From: Ridgeia piscesae
Taxonomy: Eukaryota; Annelida; Polychaeta; Sabellida; Siboglinidae
Reading direction: 5' to 3'
Assembly (NCBI GenBank): GCA_025642075.2
Contig: JAODUO010001347.1
Span: 1-64,000 of the forward strand
Length of the DNA: 64,000 nucleotides
Positions within the stretch are counted from its first letter, which is position 1. Each line of letters opens with the position of its first letter. The notes under the pieces are model-generated. The model was not told the DNA's origin and searched no databases. It worked only from the letters and a program-made list of their open reading frames with translations. The position numbers and the translations under genes were made by a program. Positions 42,210-55,140 of this stretch are shown piece after piece.

Positions 42210-44058
42210 CAGAGATGGAGTGAGTACAATACAAATGTACTCGAGTACGATTACTTTGAACATGCATGAGTACGAGTACGAGTACTCAGAAAACTAATTT
42301 ACTCGAGTACGATTACTTTACAATATACTCGAGTACGAGTACGATTACTTTACAATGTAATCATGATTACTTTCATGATTACTTTAATGAATATCCTGTT
42401 TCTAACATAAAGGCGACTTTCATGGAATCCCTAGGTGTCATTCTTGTTCTGTTGTGTAACTAATGTTCTAACTGATTACTGCTATCCACTATCCAGGTGT
42501 TATTATTATTAATAATTAGACGACTTTCTCAGGTATTGGATGAATCATTTAACGCTGGATTAATAACTTAATTTATGGTTTCTGAATCAAATACAAATAT
42601 GAGGCATTTACAAATTTCAAATACACATGATCAAATACATTACAATAACAACACTTCAAAACCAGGGGGGCATATTCAAAAGAGTATCCAATTCAAATAT
42701 GTAGTACATCTGATGGATCTAGAGTCCAGACATGGGGTCAAATACATTTGTATTTGAAAGTATTTAAATACTGTTTTAAGTATTTGTATTTTATGTTTAG
42801 GAATTAAAAGTATTTGTATTTAAATACTTTCCTAAAATATTAGACTTTTTCAAATATTTTTTCAAATACATTGTCAGTATCAACATTTCTTTTTCACTGT
42901 CATATGTAATGCATTGCTAATTACTGATGAAAACACTTAACAGCAGGCTTCCCCCATGGCCCTGCAGTGACCACAACTTGTGATTGCTCAGAGCCAGAGG
43001 ATGGATTAATACCTAACAGTGACCATAGGTCAATATCCCCTTTTGTTCTTTAGTCAGGCTTCAATTTGGCACCAGGTTATTCTGGTTTCCTGACTGACTT
43101 TGAAGTTGAGCCTTCCTCACAACATTAACAATGATTAGCAGTGTCTCTTCTGAGGGCAACATAGGCATTGTATTATTATGGACCTCCTGGCTTAACATAC
43201 AAACAATATATTTTGGCCTTTACGTCTTTCAGTCAGTTGTCACTGTGATGCAGTTAGCAATAACAATACCCCCTAGCACTGGTCTGCCTGTCATCATATG
43301 AGCAAAACACTAAATATGCCTATAAACTAGATGTCTCAATATATGTGTTGCTTTTCTTTTATCTACATAGTAATACAAAATGAAAAGTATTTGAAAAATA
43401 TATGAACAAGTATTTGAGATACTTTTCAATGTATTCGTATTTAAATACATTTATATTTAAAAAGTATTTGTAATCCCTCAAGAATATTTGTATTTAAATA
43501 TAAATTTCAATGTATCCATGTCTGGATGGGACAAACACAGAATAGTTGTGGATTTAGACAGGCTTACAGTTTGCACTTAATTAAACATAATAGACAGGGA
43601 TTTAGCAGCTAACCGCCCAGACCCAGTCAGGATTCTGGATGTTGGAAATATGACCAGTCATTCACACCATACTGACAGACCAAACAGTACAGGTGGGGCA
43701 TATGGCCTGGCTTCTAAAATTACAAAGCAAGATGTTAGGGGATGCTTATCTCCTGCAGTGCTTCCCAGGGACTGTCACAATATAACTTGTACTTTGTACT
43801 AAACAGGAGGGTGAGGTGATGTGGCTTCTCTGGGAAGAGAAGGTATTAATTAGGAAAATCTGAGTGAATATTTATTTAACTGAAATGCTCAACAGTAATA
43901 GAAAATGAATACCTTGATTATTATTACATTTATTAGATTACTTCTAATATTGCCATTTTATCTGTCTAATATATTTGCTTGCAACTGTTCATATGAAAAA
44001 TATATCGTGAGAAGTAATTGTGAGTACGATTACTTTGGTAATGTACTCGAGTACGAGT
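42210..44058 (+). mobile_element. hAT-like element Y, left part with X nested inside
   Basis: The left terminus cagagatggagtgagtac starts at 42210, preceded by gtggttac, which could be one half of a target duplication. The first 150 bases carry many tactcgagtacgattactt motifs, mirrored by the right end at 660-777 of the window. Element X occupies 42727-43524. From 43525 the sequence matches 178-730, but the right terminus is missing: homology stops near 44058, where repeat Z begins. No transposase is seen. Confidence 0.6.
42727..43524 (+). mobile_element. hAT-like element X, complete copy nested in Y
   Basis: Starts cagacatggggtcaaatac and ends with the near-inverse ...aatgtatccatgtctg; length 798 bp. 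The core matches 15034-15853 in reverse orientation. The ends are rich in gtatttaaata words. No reading frame of note. A target duplication is not evident for this copy (ctagagtc against gatgggac). Confidence 0.6.
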
Positions 44059-45128
44059 AATCTTTACAATAATGCTCGATATGTTAGTAGGGAGGCGAGA
44101 CCTAGGTTTATTTTTATAGTGAATTATTACGTAACATACCTATTCGTTAATAATTTTTCTAATGTTGTAATAATGTCAGTCCATGATTTTTTTTTCTGTG
44201 TCGCATTTTGGTTTTCATAATTTATGCCTGCGGCCATGATGGATCACGCTGACAGGCCCCATCTTTCAAAATTATTTGTGAGATTATGTTAATGAGTACG
44301 GCCATTTTGATGTTATAAATAATGAAGAAAGATAAATGAACGTGATCGTACAAATATCATGATAATCCATCGATAAAAAGGTGTAGTAATTAGTCAGTTA
44401 ATGGACTATAATATGATTACAGTGATGGCTTATTAATTGATAGCACAAATGTGCACAAAGTCTGTGTATGGAGCCCCTGTCTCAAAATACATCGCCATTT
44501 TGCCTTATTCCTTGTGTGCGCGATGCATTGTTGTATACAAAGCACTTTTATATCGATGTGATTAATAGCGGGTGTCTTTGATTAATACTATTATTAATAG
44601 TTAGCAAGTACTTATCCTTGCACATGTAACTGTGTAAACTATTTAATTACTGCCGTGTTTAATATAGCTAATACATATTAGTTTGTTTATTGGTATTATT
44701 TTCTTTTTTATTTGTACTTTTGTGTGTTGGTTTGGCTACATTAAATATAGTAATTATTAAAATTGATAATTTATCATTAATGTTTATAAAACTATATTAA
44801 ACATGACTTTTGTATGTCATTACTGGGGTATTCTTTGATGACAATTTTACATGAATTAGTATTTAGTTTTGAGAATATATGTAATTTGCATAACATTGTT
44901 GAAAAATTACGATACATTATATATTAGTCGAATTAAAACATTAGGTATGTACTGGCCTTCATCATAGTTTACAACAAAATCAGTATAATTGAAAAAGTTA
45001 TCTTCTTGTGACGTAGGTACAAAATAAAATAGATTGTTAAGAAAAAAGATTGCAGTTTCATTAATATTTAATCTATGTACTTGAAGGCAGCACCATTGCA
45101 TTTTCAGTAATTTCTATTATAAGAAGAA
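44059..45128 (+). repeat. Dispersed repeat Z, copy 1
   Basis: Colinear with 48285-49510: cgcggccat(g/a)(a/t)tggatcac, gacaggccccatctttcaaaatt, gagattatgttaatgagtac, actggggta(t/c)tctttgatgac and tgtacttgaaggcagcaccattgc. Non-coding; the two copies lie 4.2 kb apart in direct orientation and are clearly diverged. Nature unknown. Confidence 0.65.
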
Positions 45129-45139
45129 CAATTGAAAGC

Positions 45140-45880
45140 ACTTCTAAAGATCTTAAGTGTCAACATATTTATTTCATGTAATTCTATGCCTACATTTGAT
45201 TACCAATGTGCCTTGACAACACAACCACAAAAGAACTCTGCACACACAGAGTTTCGAGTTTGCGGTCCGCCTGTATTATTCGGGTCAGTTCGCCAGACTT
45301 TACCAACAAAACGTCCAAAATTATAATAATTTCCATGTCTTTATATATAATACAGTATTTACTTTTAGCTACTTTCATCACAACATACAGCGTTACGATT
45401 ACAGAGTGACAAATGGAGCAATCTTAGTCATTTGGTTAATCACATTTGTAAATTAGAAAATTACATTACTGTCAACATACATCATAGGGTTATAGTGAAA
45501 CACTCTACCTGAATGAAAGCGCTCTCTATGTGGCCTATATCTATGTCTGGGTTGAGACGCGAAGGTCATGTGAAGAGAATGAGTGAACGATGTAAAAAAA
45601 TCATGTTTCACCGACAGTTGATTAATGTTTGTGTGCACGTGAACGTCTCTGCCCATGTCCATAACCAGAGGTTGGTATTGGGCATAATTGTGTGTGAAAT
45701 GCTCCAATTTTTATGGAATATGTTTTATTACAATGACATTAATTCAGGTATCTATTTACAAACATAATAATTGTTATGTAAACATATTTTCATCAATAAC
45801 TTTAACATATATGGCTTCCAGGATGATTTTAACCATTAATAAGAATTACTTTGGAATACTGGTACTTCTTTATAATAGTC
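45140..45880. repeat. Zinc-finger cassette 3' flank, fragment E
   Basis: Matches 5640-6230 of copy A (cagagtttcgagttt, gggtcagttcgccagactt, gaaggtcatgtg, acattaattcagg). No finger sequence follows. Confidence 0.65.
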
Positions 45881-47619
45881 CATACAAGAAAAGCTGACAT
45901 ACTAAATAAATGTGGGTGAATATTCATTTTAAAATCAAGACTTGAAATAGTAAACACAAAAGCCACTGTGTCTTTAATAAAGTGTCACTTTTGCAGTAAA
46001 TTATCAAAATTTGTTTTCACTTCTTGTGTGAAAACATGCAAAAGGTGGAATGTATGAACACTATAACCCTACAACTTACAAGAAAATACTTACAGTACTT
46101 CCAGAAAGCTGAGCAGTATTTCTAGAGCAGCTCTGGAAGAAAACGCGAATGTTACAATTATTTCGAGAACAGATCTGGACGTGCATGCATGTCTGCTTAG
46201 TGACATTTTCAGTGAATATGTGTAGACAGCGTAATCATTTCAAATAAATGGAAGTAAATATCTTCTGAATTTTCCTGCCAAACACCGTCCTAGTCATGCA
46301 GAAAAGTATTCAACAGTTTCGGATTTAATTGAAATCACATTAGTGACAAGTGTGTCTATGTATATCTGGGTCATTCTGTGACAAATGAACATACATTCTG
46401 GCAATTGTTTGGCACACTGTCTTAGAACAGCTGCTACTAGTAAAACATTTAGATAAGTAAGAAAATTAACATAATCTATAAGAAATGATATCTCATTAAT
46501 AAATTGGGATAATGTATTAAATGAAACCGATGCAGAAGTGGGTAAAAAGAACTTATAAAAGAATAAACTTACTTCTATTCTATGGGTTAGCGAGAAAGTG
46601 TTATGACACACTGTTAGAAAGACAAAAAACTATTAAAATACCTGGAAAGTTTTAAATGAAATTATTAAAAACCAACACTCACATCCACCAACTCATTTAT
46701 TAATCATGGTATCACAAATACAAATAAGATGTTGCGGACGGGTTCAGTTTCTTTGTAAATGTAACACCAAGTCTGACAAAAACCAAAAGGCATTAGTTTA
46801 CCAAATAGGAATGTAACTATTCTTGATTATTAAAAAACACCAATCAAAGCACTATGTTTTGGAGGATATAAATAAAATAAAATAGTAAGTATTGTCAGCA
46901 ACTTTATAAACAAAAATGCACCAAGAGGCCCTGAAGTCCTTTGGATGATATTGTGATTTGGGTGAATCACAATGACATTAACACAGGCAGTGTCAATACT
47001 AAGTTAGAGAAAACATACTCCTGGAGATATGACTATTAGTCACTATTGGGTTGCTGTGCAAACATGAATCAGAATAAATAAAACCCAACTTGCAAGTACC
47101 ACAGCACTTCTTCTTTTCATTACACACTAAACATTATATTTGATTTTGAGGTACCTGGTACTTTTGTAGTTTATGCTCTGATCTAAGACATTTGAAAACA
47201 GCCACATATACAAATAAAATTTCACATCGTATATATACTACACTTATACTACAATTGTATATTTGTCGCGCAATAAAAAATCAATAAAATGACTCATTTA
47301 TCAATAGATATACCGGGGTAAACAACAAATTTACTTGTTTTTGCTCATAAGCATTAGTTTTACGGAAACCTCCGGTACATGGCGCCACATTACAGTTCGC
47401 TGGTTGTCCTGATCATCAAAATTAAATATTGAAGAAAAATAAAAGATAATCATAAATGATTCTGGAATCACACCAAATATTTATATAAGTCATTGTCAAC
47501 AATTTGTGATTATAGAGTTTGATCGTGAACAAATTGTGGACAACAACCATATTTAAAGCAAACATTTAAAATGGTTTTACATACCTGTACTTACAGATGA
47601 GCCACACATACAGCACTCT
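45881..47619. other. No recognisable gene
   Basis: AT-rich throughout. A 105-codon minus-strand frame at 46294-46611 has hydrophobic composition but no splice support, no recognisable motif and AT-rich codons, so it is not called. Confidence 0.4.
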
Positions 47620-47952
47620 CTACCGACTGTTGACACCAATGTAGATTTTTGCACTGTACAACCGAGAACTCTTACCTACAGAAGAAAGGAACAAGCTTAA
47701 CAATCTCAAACCAGACAAGGCTTGTGGGTCATATCTACGACATGTAAATGTTCTACGAAACCGTCTAGACTTTGATCTTCCATGATCTATCATTTTCGGT
47801 GAATCAATCAAAACCAGACAGATAACACAAATCATAACATTTCCTGAATAATGATCCAGAAGTAATACCAAAATTATATACGGGTAATAAGCAAGTCGAA
47901 GAAATCTCCCAACATCAGGATGGATGATTCGGTTCATGTAGTTCGCCTGCAC
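47620..47952 (-). CDS. Candidate exon of a small membrane-type protein
   Basis: The minus-strand frame contains a hydrophobic stretch (YYPYIILVLLLDHYSGNVMI then CVICLVLID) followed by a basic SKSRRFRRTFTCRR segment. A donor-like ctgtag/gtaagagtt lies at about 47677, so the true exon may end there. The start is not certain (a TTG/GTG-type first codon; the nearest ATG is six codons in). No family is recognised and chance is possible. Confidence 0.22.
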   Translation of the reverse strand: MQANYMNRIIHPDVGRFLRLAYYPYIILVLLLDHYSGNVMICVICLVLIDSPKMIDHGRSKSRRFRRTFTCRRYDPQALSGLRLLSLFLSSVGKSSRLYSAKIYIGVNSR

Positions 47953-48284
47953 ACGTTGCAGGTACGGATGATGCGAGCAGAAGCATGGCGAAGTTCAACG
48001 ATTTCAGAAACGGACGATTCGGGGGCCGAAACTGTTCTGGGCCGAATCATCCGGTTCCCGTTTATGTCGCCGTACGACTCGACGGCACAATTTAAGAAAA
48101 CCATTAATTATTTATAATTACGTGACTTCTTTTTACCGGAAGTGATGTCGAATGACATTCCGGACACATACACATCGAGAAAACGTGTTAAAACCAGTCA
48201 ACTTCCAGTTAACTGGAAGATTACCGAAATCACAAGATACCAGACAGGTAGTATGGAGGTCAGACCAATTTGACGCCCCTTCTG
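47953..48284. other. gccgaatc motif cluster; no gene
   Basis: 48005-48055 contains ggacgattcgggggccgaa and gggccgaatcatccgg, part of the motif family also at 9220, 10850 and 41450. The rest is unremarkable. Confidence 0.35.
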
Positions 48285-49640
48285 ACAACATGGGGAGATA
48301 GGGGCCCGAGTTTAGTGGCCGTAATTTATTATCACGCATCATACCTGTTCTTGTATAATTTTTCTTATGTTGCTATAATGTCATTCTATGATTCTGCGCT
48401 GATAACTGATTTTTTGGCGGTGTTTAAAAGGTGTTAATGATTTTTTCCCTCTCGGTGTCGTATTTCGGTTTTCATTGTTTACGCCCGCGGCCATATTGGA
48501 TCACGTTGACAGGCCCCATCTTTCAAAATTGTTTGCGAGATTATGTTAATGAGTACGGCCATTTTGAAAAGTATGCAACGAAGAAGAAAGATAAAACTAT
48601 ATGATCATATAAATATCATGGTAATCCGTCGATAAAAAGTTGTAGTAATTAGGCTGTTAAAATTACCTATCTTTGGCGATGTTTTATGGGTACTTATTTA
48701 ATATGCTTCAAGTTGCTTCATATGCAGTAGTGTAAAGAAGTTTCTGGACGATAACGTGGTCACAGTGATGGCTTGCCAATCGATAGCACAAACTGCCAAA
48801 AAGTCCGTTCTCAAACTACGTCGCCGTTTTGCCTTCTTCACCCATACGCGCGGTGCACGCAATGCATTGTGGTATACACAGCACTCGGATCCCGACGTGG
48901 TCAACAGCGGATGTTTTTGATTAATAGTATTATAATTTATATATGACAGGTTCTGACGGCTCTAGGTGTGGCTGTGCAAACTAATTAATTACTGTCATGT
49001 TTAATGTAGCAAATTTATATTAAATTGTTTATTTGTATTGTATTGTTTTATATGCTTAGCATATCGTTTGCACGTTTGTGTATTGGTTAGGTTACATTTA
49101 ATTAATTATTTAAAAAAAATTCATTATGAATTGTTATCATTTTTTTCAAATTATATTACACATGACTTATTATGTTGTTACTGGGGTACTCTTTGATGAC
49201 AATTAATATTTAGTTTTGAGTATACAAATTATGTAATTTGTGTAATGTTGACAAATTATGACACATATTAAATGAATGAAAACGTGTAAATAAAAATGTA
49301 AAAGATTATGACAAGTTGGTTAACTTTCTGTTGTTAATCTTTCAGTCAGAGCAGTGTAATTTTTTTAATGATCTTTTGATTTATGTACAAAATCAAATAG
49401 GAGAATGTTTGGAATTTTTTATTATTATAAAATAGCATTTTCATTATTATTTCATGTGTACTTGAAGGAAGCATCATTGCATTTTAATTAATTACTAATA
49501 TCAGAAGAATTTTTTTAGCATTTGTAAAGGTCTATTGACAAGATTACATGTCAGAAATTTGTCGGAAAATGGTGAAAAATTTGATATTTCAAAAAATTGC
49601 AGTTTTCTTAATATTTCATCTACATACACAAGCACCATTG
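48285..49640 (+). repeat. Dispersed repeat Z, copy 2
   Basis: Second copy of the 44059-45128 repeat. Its end contains internally repeated phrases (cagttttcttaatatttcat, aagcaccattgcact), also seen weakly at 49740-49830, so the tail has its own tandem duplication. No coding. Confidence 0.6.
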
Positions 49641-49929
49641 CACTTCAGTTAGTGAATATGACTAAGGAAAAATAAAATACAATATGTGTGGTTTATAAAA
49701 AAAATCATATTAGCAAGTGGTCAGAAAAACTCACAAAGTCATGAAATTCGTAACTTCACACGTCTGTAATTTGCTTAATATTTCACTTAAATACATGAAA
49801 CATCTACCATGATACTTCTTATGGTGACTACTTTCAGGGAAGTGCAAAAAATTATTGTTTGGTTTGAAAGAAAAATTTGATCCGACCACCCTCCGACCAG
49901 TAGTTGAACTTTTGAGTTTGACACCCGTT

Positions 49930-52900
49930 TATACGAATATACGAATACATTTATTTCAGGTAAAAACCCAATTGGTACATACATTAGCAGATCTAAGTAG
50001 TCTATAAAATATGTTTAAAAAATGAATAGATAAAAAATAAATAAGATAAAAATAAATAAGGTTATAAGTTAGATAAATGTAAAATTGCAGAAAAACAGAT
50101 AAAATAATGAGCAATATACAGGATGTGATTGTATAATAAATATGCAATTAATTCATGTAAATAAACACGGTTTGAAAAGTAAGTTATATAAACAACTTGC
50201 TGACTTTAAAAATATATATAATAAATAAATAATAAAGTTATATGCAAGACATGATGACTATCTTACATATTTACTGTGTACAACGAATTGGCCCAGCTAA
50301 TCCACATTGGGCCATTTACTGTTTCAAAGCAATTGTACATAACCCTAATCAAGTCATTATTTATGTTAAAAATACGTTTTAAAAAATCATAAATGTTCTT
50401 ACGCAATAGGGCGTCAAATGTATCAATAGCATTATTAGCAAACATGCTACTTGCGCTGTCCCGTCGGTTATATCCCAAAATCCGTCTATGCATATTGTTG
50501 TAGGCAACTTTAGCTTTTAAATAAGAGCCCTTATTGAAGTTAACCCATAATTGGCAACAATAAGTTGTACAGCGATATGCATGAAACAGACGTAGTTTAA
50601 CACCCACGGAACAGTGGTGAAATTTTCTGATAATGCTATTAGACCTAGCATAAAAATTACGAAGATGTCTCAAAATATCTCCGTCATCTTTCAGGTCATT
50701 GCATATTATCACACCTAAATATTTTGCTTCTTTGACATATGCAAGCTTGTTTACGTTCATATATATATCTGGACATTTCAGGTTAAAACCATGTGGTTTG
50801 AAGACCATACACAACGACTTGATAGGGTTATATTCAACATCATTTACAAGCCCAAACTTTGCACATTATGTTCAGCAAACCCTGAAGCCCACTAGGACTA
50901 GGAGCAATAACACATATGTCATCAGCATAGAACACGTGATTAGTGCAGTAGTTGTGTATGTGGCAACCTATACCAGCACTATTTAGCATATTGCTCAGTT
51001 CATCAATGTATACGATAAATAAATATGGGGACAAAATCCCACCTTGTCGAACACCATTAGAAACATTAAAAAGGTCTGATGTTGTAGAACCCCATTTGAT
51101 ACAGAATGTTTGGGTTCTGTACCAGTACAACAGGATACGGATAAGTACAACAGGCACACCTCGATTAAGCAACTTTCTAAAAAAGCGTCCAGTGATTGAC
51201 TCTGTCAAATGTCTTTGAAGCGTCCAGAAAGCATGAATACACCGGGCTATTGTTACTTTTACAGTACTGAATAACATTTTTAAAAGCAAATATACAGTGA
51301 TCAGTAGAGAGTCCCTTCTTAAATCCAAATTGATTGTCGGTTGTATAACTTGTATTAAGATATGGGGTCAACAGTTCCAGCAATATAATTTCTAATATTT
51401 TTGAGGCAACGGTGACAAGCGCAATTGGTCTGTAGTTATTTACATTGCTCGTGTCTCCAGACTTATTTTGGAATGCAATGGAATTATAATAGTTTTCATA
51501 AAGTCATCAGGTAGATGACCATGAGAAATCACTCTTATAGAAAATGGACAACAGTATAGTTATACGCCTATCTGAATGAATAAAGTGTTCGGCAGATAGA
51601 CCATCGTTGCCACATGCTTTTCCAGATTTCAACTTATCGATAGCATTTTGAACCATTCAAGGAGTTATGAGTAAGTTATTTCCATAATACAAATATTCTG
51701 TGTTTTGTTCACGCTCTTTCACATTTTGCATATTTGCATCTGTGGTTACATTGTTTAGCAACGATTCAAAATGTGTTTTCCACATGGCGGATATGGCCGT
51801 AGGATCATTAGCACCATTGACATTTGTAGCATTGGGTATACCTTTCTTGTATGTTTTAGATACATTTTTCCAAAAACTGTCTGCATCTTTAGCTTGCACG
51901 TATTTAGCCATGGCATCTGCTCGAGCCATATCTTCACGTTGTTGACACTGTTTTAGCATATATTTAAAATGTAACCTAGTTTTCCGCATTAGTTCACAGA
52001 CTGGGCCATGCTTAGGTTTTCCCATATCACGCCATAAAATATAATAATATCTAGCTTCAGTGTGCGCTTCCTTAACGTAATCATTCCACCCAGGTACAAT
52101 GTAGTCTTGGCACAATGTTGTTTTGAATGTAGTAATCGTTTTAAGACTAGATACCCAAAGCGCATTACATATAAATTGTCAATGTCACTGTATGTTTGAA
52201 CAGTTAGAATTAGTGCACGTACATGAGTCTGAAATGTGTATTCTGTCTAGATGAACAGCACTACACTTTCCATATTCTTTGATATTACAATCCTTTGCAT
52301 TAGACCATCTAAAGATAGGAGGTATTTTGTCAGCATGTTTCACTTTATTAACACATCTTTCTGCAGTTAGTGCAGTAGAGATCACTAGTCCTACAGGGAG
52401 GTGATCCAAACTAGGACATTTATCTAATATATATAAATCAGTGATCATCGAGTTTACACTGTGAGAGCAGATAAAGTGATCTAACCACGAGGTAGAGTTG
52501 TGAGCATCACTTACATACGTATACGTGTTGCTAGCTCGACCAAAAATCTCATAATCTGAGATAACCAAACCAGTATTCTCACACATAGCAATTAATTCAG
52601 ATTCAAAAGGGGTGTTAACAGCAGCATTAAAATCACCAGTGATAACAACACTGGACGTGTCCTTTTCTTCAATTATTGATGCAATTTTACCCAAGTAGTT
52701 AAAAAATTCCTCAAAGTTGTCAGATGACTGGTAAGGCAGGTATACATTTAGAATAAACAATTTGCCATCATTTGTGTCAATGTCAATTCCAAGTAATCTG
52801 TTGTCTTGTAAATCACAAATTGTACAAGCATGTGAAATCGATTTTCTCCATAAAATACCAATACCACCAAATGGGCGTCCAACTTGTATACCGAGTTGGT

Positions 52901-53360
52901 CATTCATAGCACTGACCGCATAATACGGCGCATATGCTTCAAATGCTTTATGAATAGAACGCAATAAAGAGATGTCTTTACTGGAGAGCCATAGCTCTTG
53001 CAAAATTATGACATCAAACTGTTCACAAAGTAGTAAAATATCATAAACAGATGACTTAAAACCATGACAGTTAAACGTTACAATATTCAATCCATTATCG
53101 CCCGCAGCAGTAACCTAATATTTAAAGCATAACAAAAAACCTGATTCATCCTATGTGCACTCGTGTAGTTCCTAGCTACTTACAACATAAAACAAACGTT
53201 GAACAACGCGTGATAAGACAGTATTCACTAAATTGTACACATTATTAAGCTTGCGACTTTTCGACCACTTACCAAATCTACTCTCTAACCGGGAGGTGCT
53301 CCGCCAGGTGGGCGTTCTTATCAATAGGGTAAGGCAGTGTTAGTTGAACCATTGGTTTAT
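49930..53360 (-). mobile_element. Long LINE (CR1/jockey group), minus strand, broken
   Basis: From the 5' end at high coordinates: leader 53360-53091 (also found alone at 10989-11350), endonuclease frame, linker, RT and C-terminal region, then a short 3' region ending tattcgtatattcgtat near 49930, a short tandem-repeat tail. It is inside no recognisable gene. The clade is not assigned with confidence. Confidence 0.8.
50263..53090 (-). pseudogene. Endonuclease-RT polyprotein of the minus-strand LINE
   Basis: Endonuclease (53090-52185): NIVTFNCHGFKSS, VIILQELWLS, VVITGDFNAAV and CPSLDHLPVGL, the APE-type active-site series, ending in a stop. Linker (52115-51657) ends in a stop. RT (51620-50840): NNYRPIALV, NQFGFKKGLSTDH, FLDASKTFDRVNHW (the usual second Asp-Lys context partly changed), GVRQGGILSPYLF and VFYADDICVIA. 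C-terminal part (50814-50263): VKEAKYLGVII, CCQLWVNF and NMHRRILGYNRRDSAS. At least four stops or frameshifts separate the pieces, so it is dead, but order and catalytic YADD are kept. Confidence 0.8.
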
Positions 53361-53640
53361 TGGGCTAAAACGTATTTATTATTTGTGGGACGATTTTTAA
53401 ACATACGTGCCATCACATCGATCATATGACATCATCATCAACTTGGTGGCCACAATCATCATATTGATTATTCTGCTGCACACTAGGTACTATGAGGTAG
53501 GAGTTGATTTTAACCAAGAGTAAGGCAAACATAGATTAAGTATATTCGGTAATTCTGATAGTCCGCAGCGACGCCTATCGAGTCGATTGGAACCCTCTTC
53601 TCGCGAGTTCCGGTTAGCTGTCAAACTTGGCGTCGTGTCT

Positions 53641-53759
53641 GGTTACGTTTTTGATTCCAAACATTTTACACGTAATATTTGTGTTTTGACCATCAAAACG
53701 TCAACCAATATACTGATGGTGAATATACGTTATATATAAGTCGATCGGTTACGTTTCTG
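53641..53759 (+). repeat. Left arm of a 118-bp inverted repeat
   Basis: Inverse complement of 55532-55648, with about 14 differences over 118 bases by eye. Contains ttttgaccatcaaaacgtcaa and gtcgatcggttacg. Could be a long terminal inverted repeat of a DNA element of about 2 kb. Confidence 0.65.
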
Positions 53760-53939
53760 TAATTAAAAGATGGTTATTTCTTTGGAAAATAGCCGATTAT
53801 TAAAAGATAAGAAAGCACACTTCCAAACTTCTTGAACACATACTTCAAAGTTCATAGCCGCATCACGAAACACCTTGAACAACATCACCTTCTAAATTAC
53901 CCAGGTCCACTTCCGTCTTCTGACTTGTTCAATAATGTC

Positions 53940-54330
53940 TTTACCTTTTCTCTCACCCAGATGTTAGTTTTTCTATCCGTCTATATGTGATGCTTAATAT
54001 ACTTCTTTTAATGTGTGCATGTGTGGTTGCTAGCTTGTTCTTTGTCTGGCTGGAGAGGGCCCACGTTTCCGCGGCGTATATCATTGTTGGTAGTATGCAT
54101 GAGTTATAGATAACAAAATCCAAAGTTATCTTTGAAGATCTCGTGGAGTATGCTACCCAGCCTTGTCTTGTTTAAGTACTGCCCAAAACTCCTGGTGGAG
54201 TAAAACGGGCATGTATAAGACATAGTCATCTGCAAATAGGTAGACTGTGGAGTTGATATTGTTAGGTAAGTTACTTATGTAAATAAGGAAGAGAGCCGGC
54301 TGTCATTCTTCCTTGAATTGTATATGTGGA
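53940..54330 (-). mobile_element. LINE fragments, RT palm and C-terminal region
   Basis: The minus strand reads PALFLIYISNLPNNINSTVY then LFADDYVLYMPVL (RT catalytic motif), and after a frame change ILPTMIYAAETWALSSQTKN followed by KLATTHAHIKRSIL. The stretch between motifs is too short for one intact element, so it is either internally deleted or two LINE pieces side by side. Confidence 0.6.
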
Positions 54331-54844
54331 GTAATTGTTACTGAAATACAATGACATACTGTGAGTGATTGAATTTATTGAAAGTAGTCTTCTCTTAAAT
54401 ATTGTTCTGAAATAAGTCCCTCCATTAAAATTATACTAGAAGCAAGAGGTGCTTAGTTAGTTTTAATGTTTTTCTGTTGTAAAAAAATGAGAGGTTGGCT
54501 GCAAAATAGGTGGGAGATGAGATGTTGAGACGCCTGCAACACCACTTCAAGGCCACCTAATAATGACGAGTGATACCCAATTGTGTAGACATAACATAGT
54601 ATTCATAATGGTACATTCCCTACATTATTACATGTGTTGAATCAAAAGTGAACATATAGCTGTATTTATTATATTGGTGATTTATTAAAACAATTGTACA
54701 TTTTATACAATTATCCTGGCTTAAAATGGTACATGGTATACAAGCTAATTATATAAGATACATGGGCTCCTAAGCTTGGCATACTTGTGTGAAGCTAACT
54801 TGCTTTTTAACTAGCTATATTTGTATTTATTAATAAGGTAAGTT
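54331..54844. other. No recognisable feature
   Basis: AT-rich; nothing recognised. Confidence 0.4.
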
Positions 54845-55140
54845 CTTCTATATCGCAGTAGACAATCCTTGATCAGGATTGCTCAAAACAGACGGAACAC
54901 CATTTCGGCTTCTCTGGGAAGCATGCAGCCATGCTTCAATTAAAGCGCAAAGACTGTTCGTACACAAATATCCACCACTGTCTACAGCCACATATTCATT
55001 CTTAACTAATATAGCTAAGTGAACTGGAGCAATGTAGAGTGAAACAAACTTGCCCAAGCTTTGACACGGCAGCATAGGATCCAACCCATGTCCTCTTAGC
55101 CGAGAGTCTGAAGTTGTAGCCACTGCGCCACTACACTACT
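54845..55140 (-). mobile_element. tRNA-derived SINE
   Basis: On the minus strand the head reads gtagtgtagtggcgcagtgg, with a perfect A-box (tggcgcagtgg), and about 45 bases later gggttggatcc, a B-box with one change from ggttcgatcc. The body contains cactctacattgctccagtt and cacttagctat. Read as RNA polymerase III transcript start to tail it is about 295 bp. An open frame across it (54848-55123) is not a gene. It lies between the arms of the 53641/55532 inverted repeat. Confidence 0.75.

Noticed and set aside
42719..43532. 8-bp target duplication for the nested X copy
   Set aside because: The flanks ctagagtc and gatgggac do not match, so none is claimed there.
46294..46611. 105-codon minus-strand frame
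   Set aside because: AT-rich, no motif, no splice support; compatible with chance.
54848..55123. 91-codon minus-strand frame
   Set aside because: It spans a tRNA-derived SINE; A- and B-box positions explain the sequence better.
55090..55140. Genuine tRNA gene
   Set aside because: A- and B-boxes are present, but no cloverleaf can be folded convincingly and the sequence continues into a SINE body.
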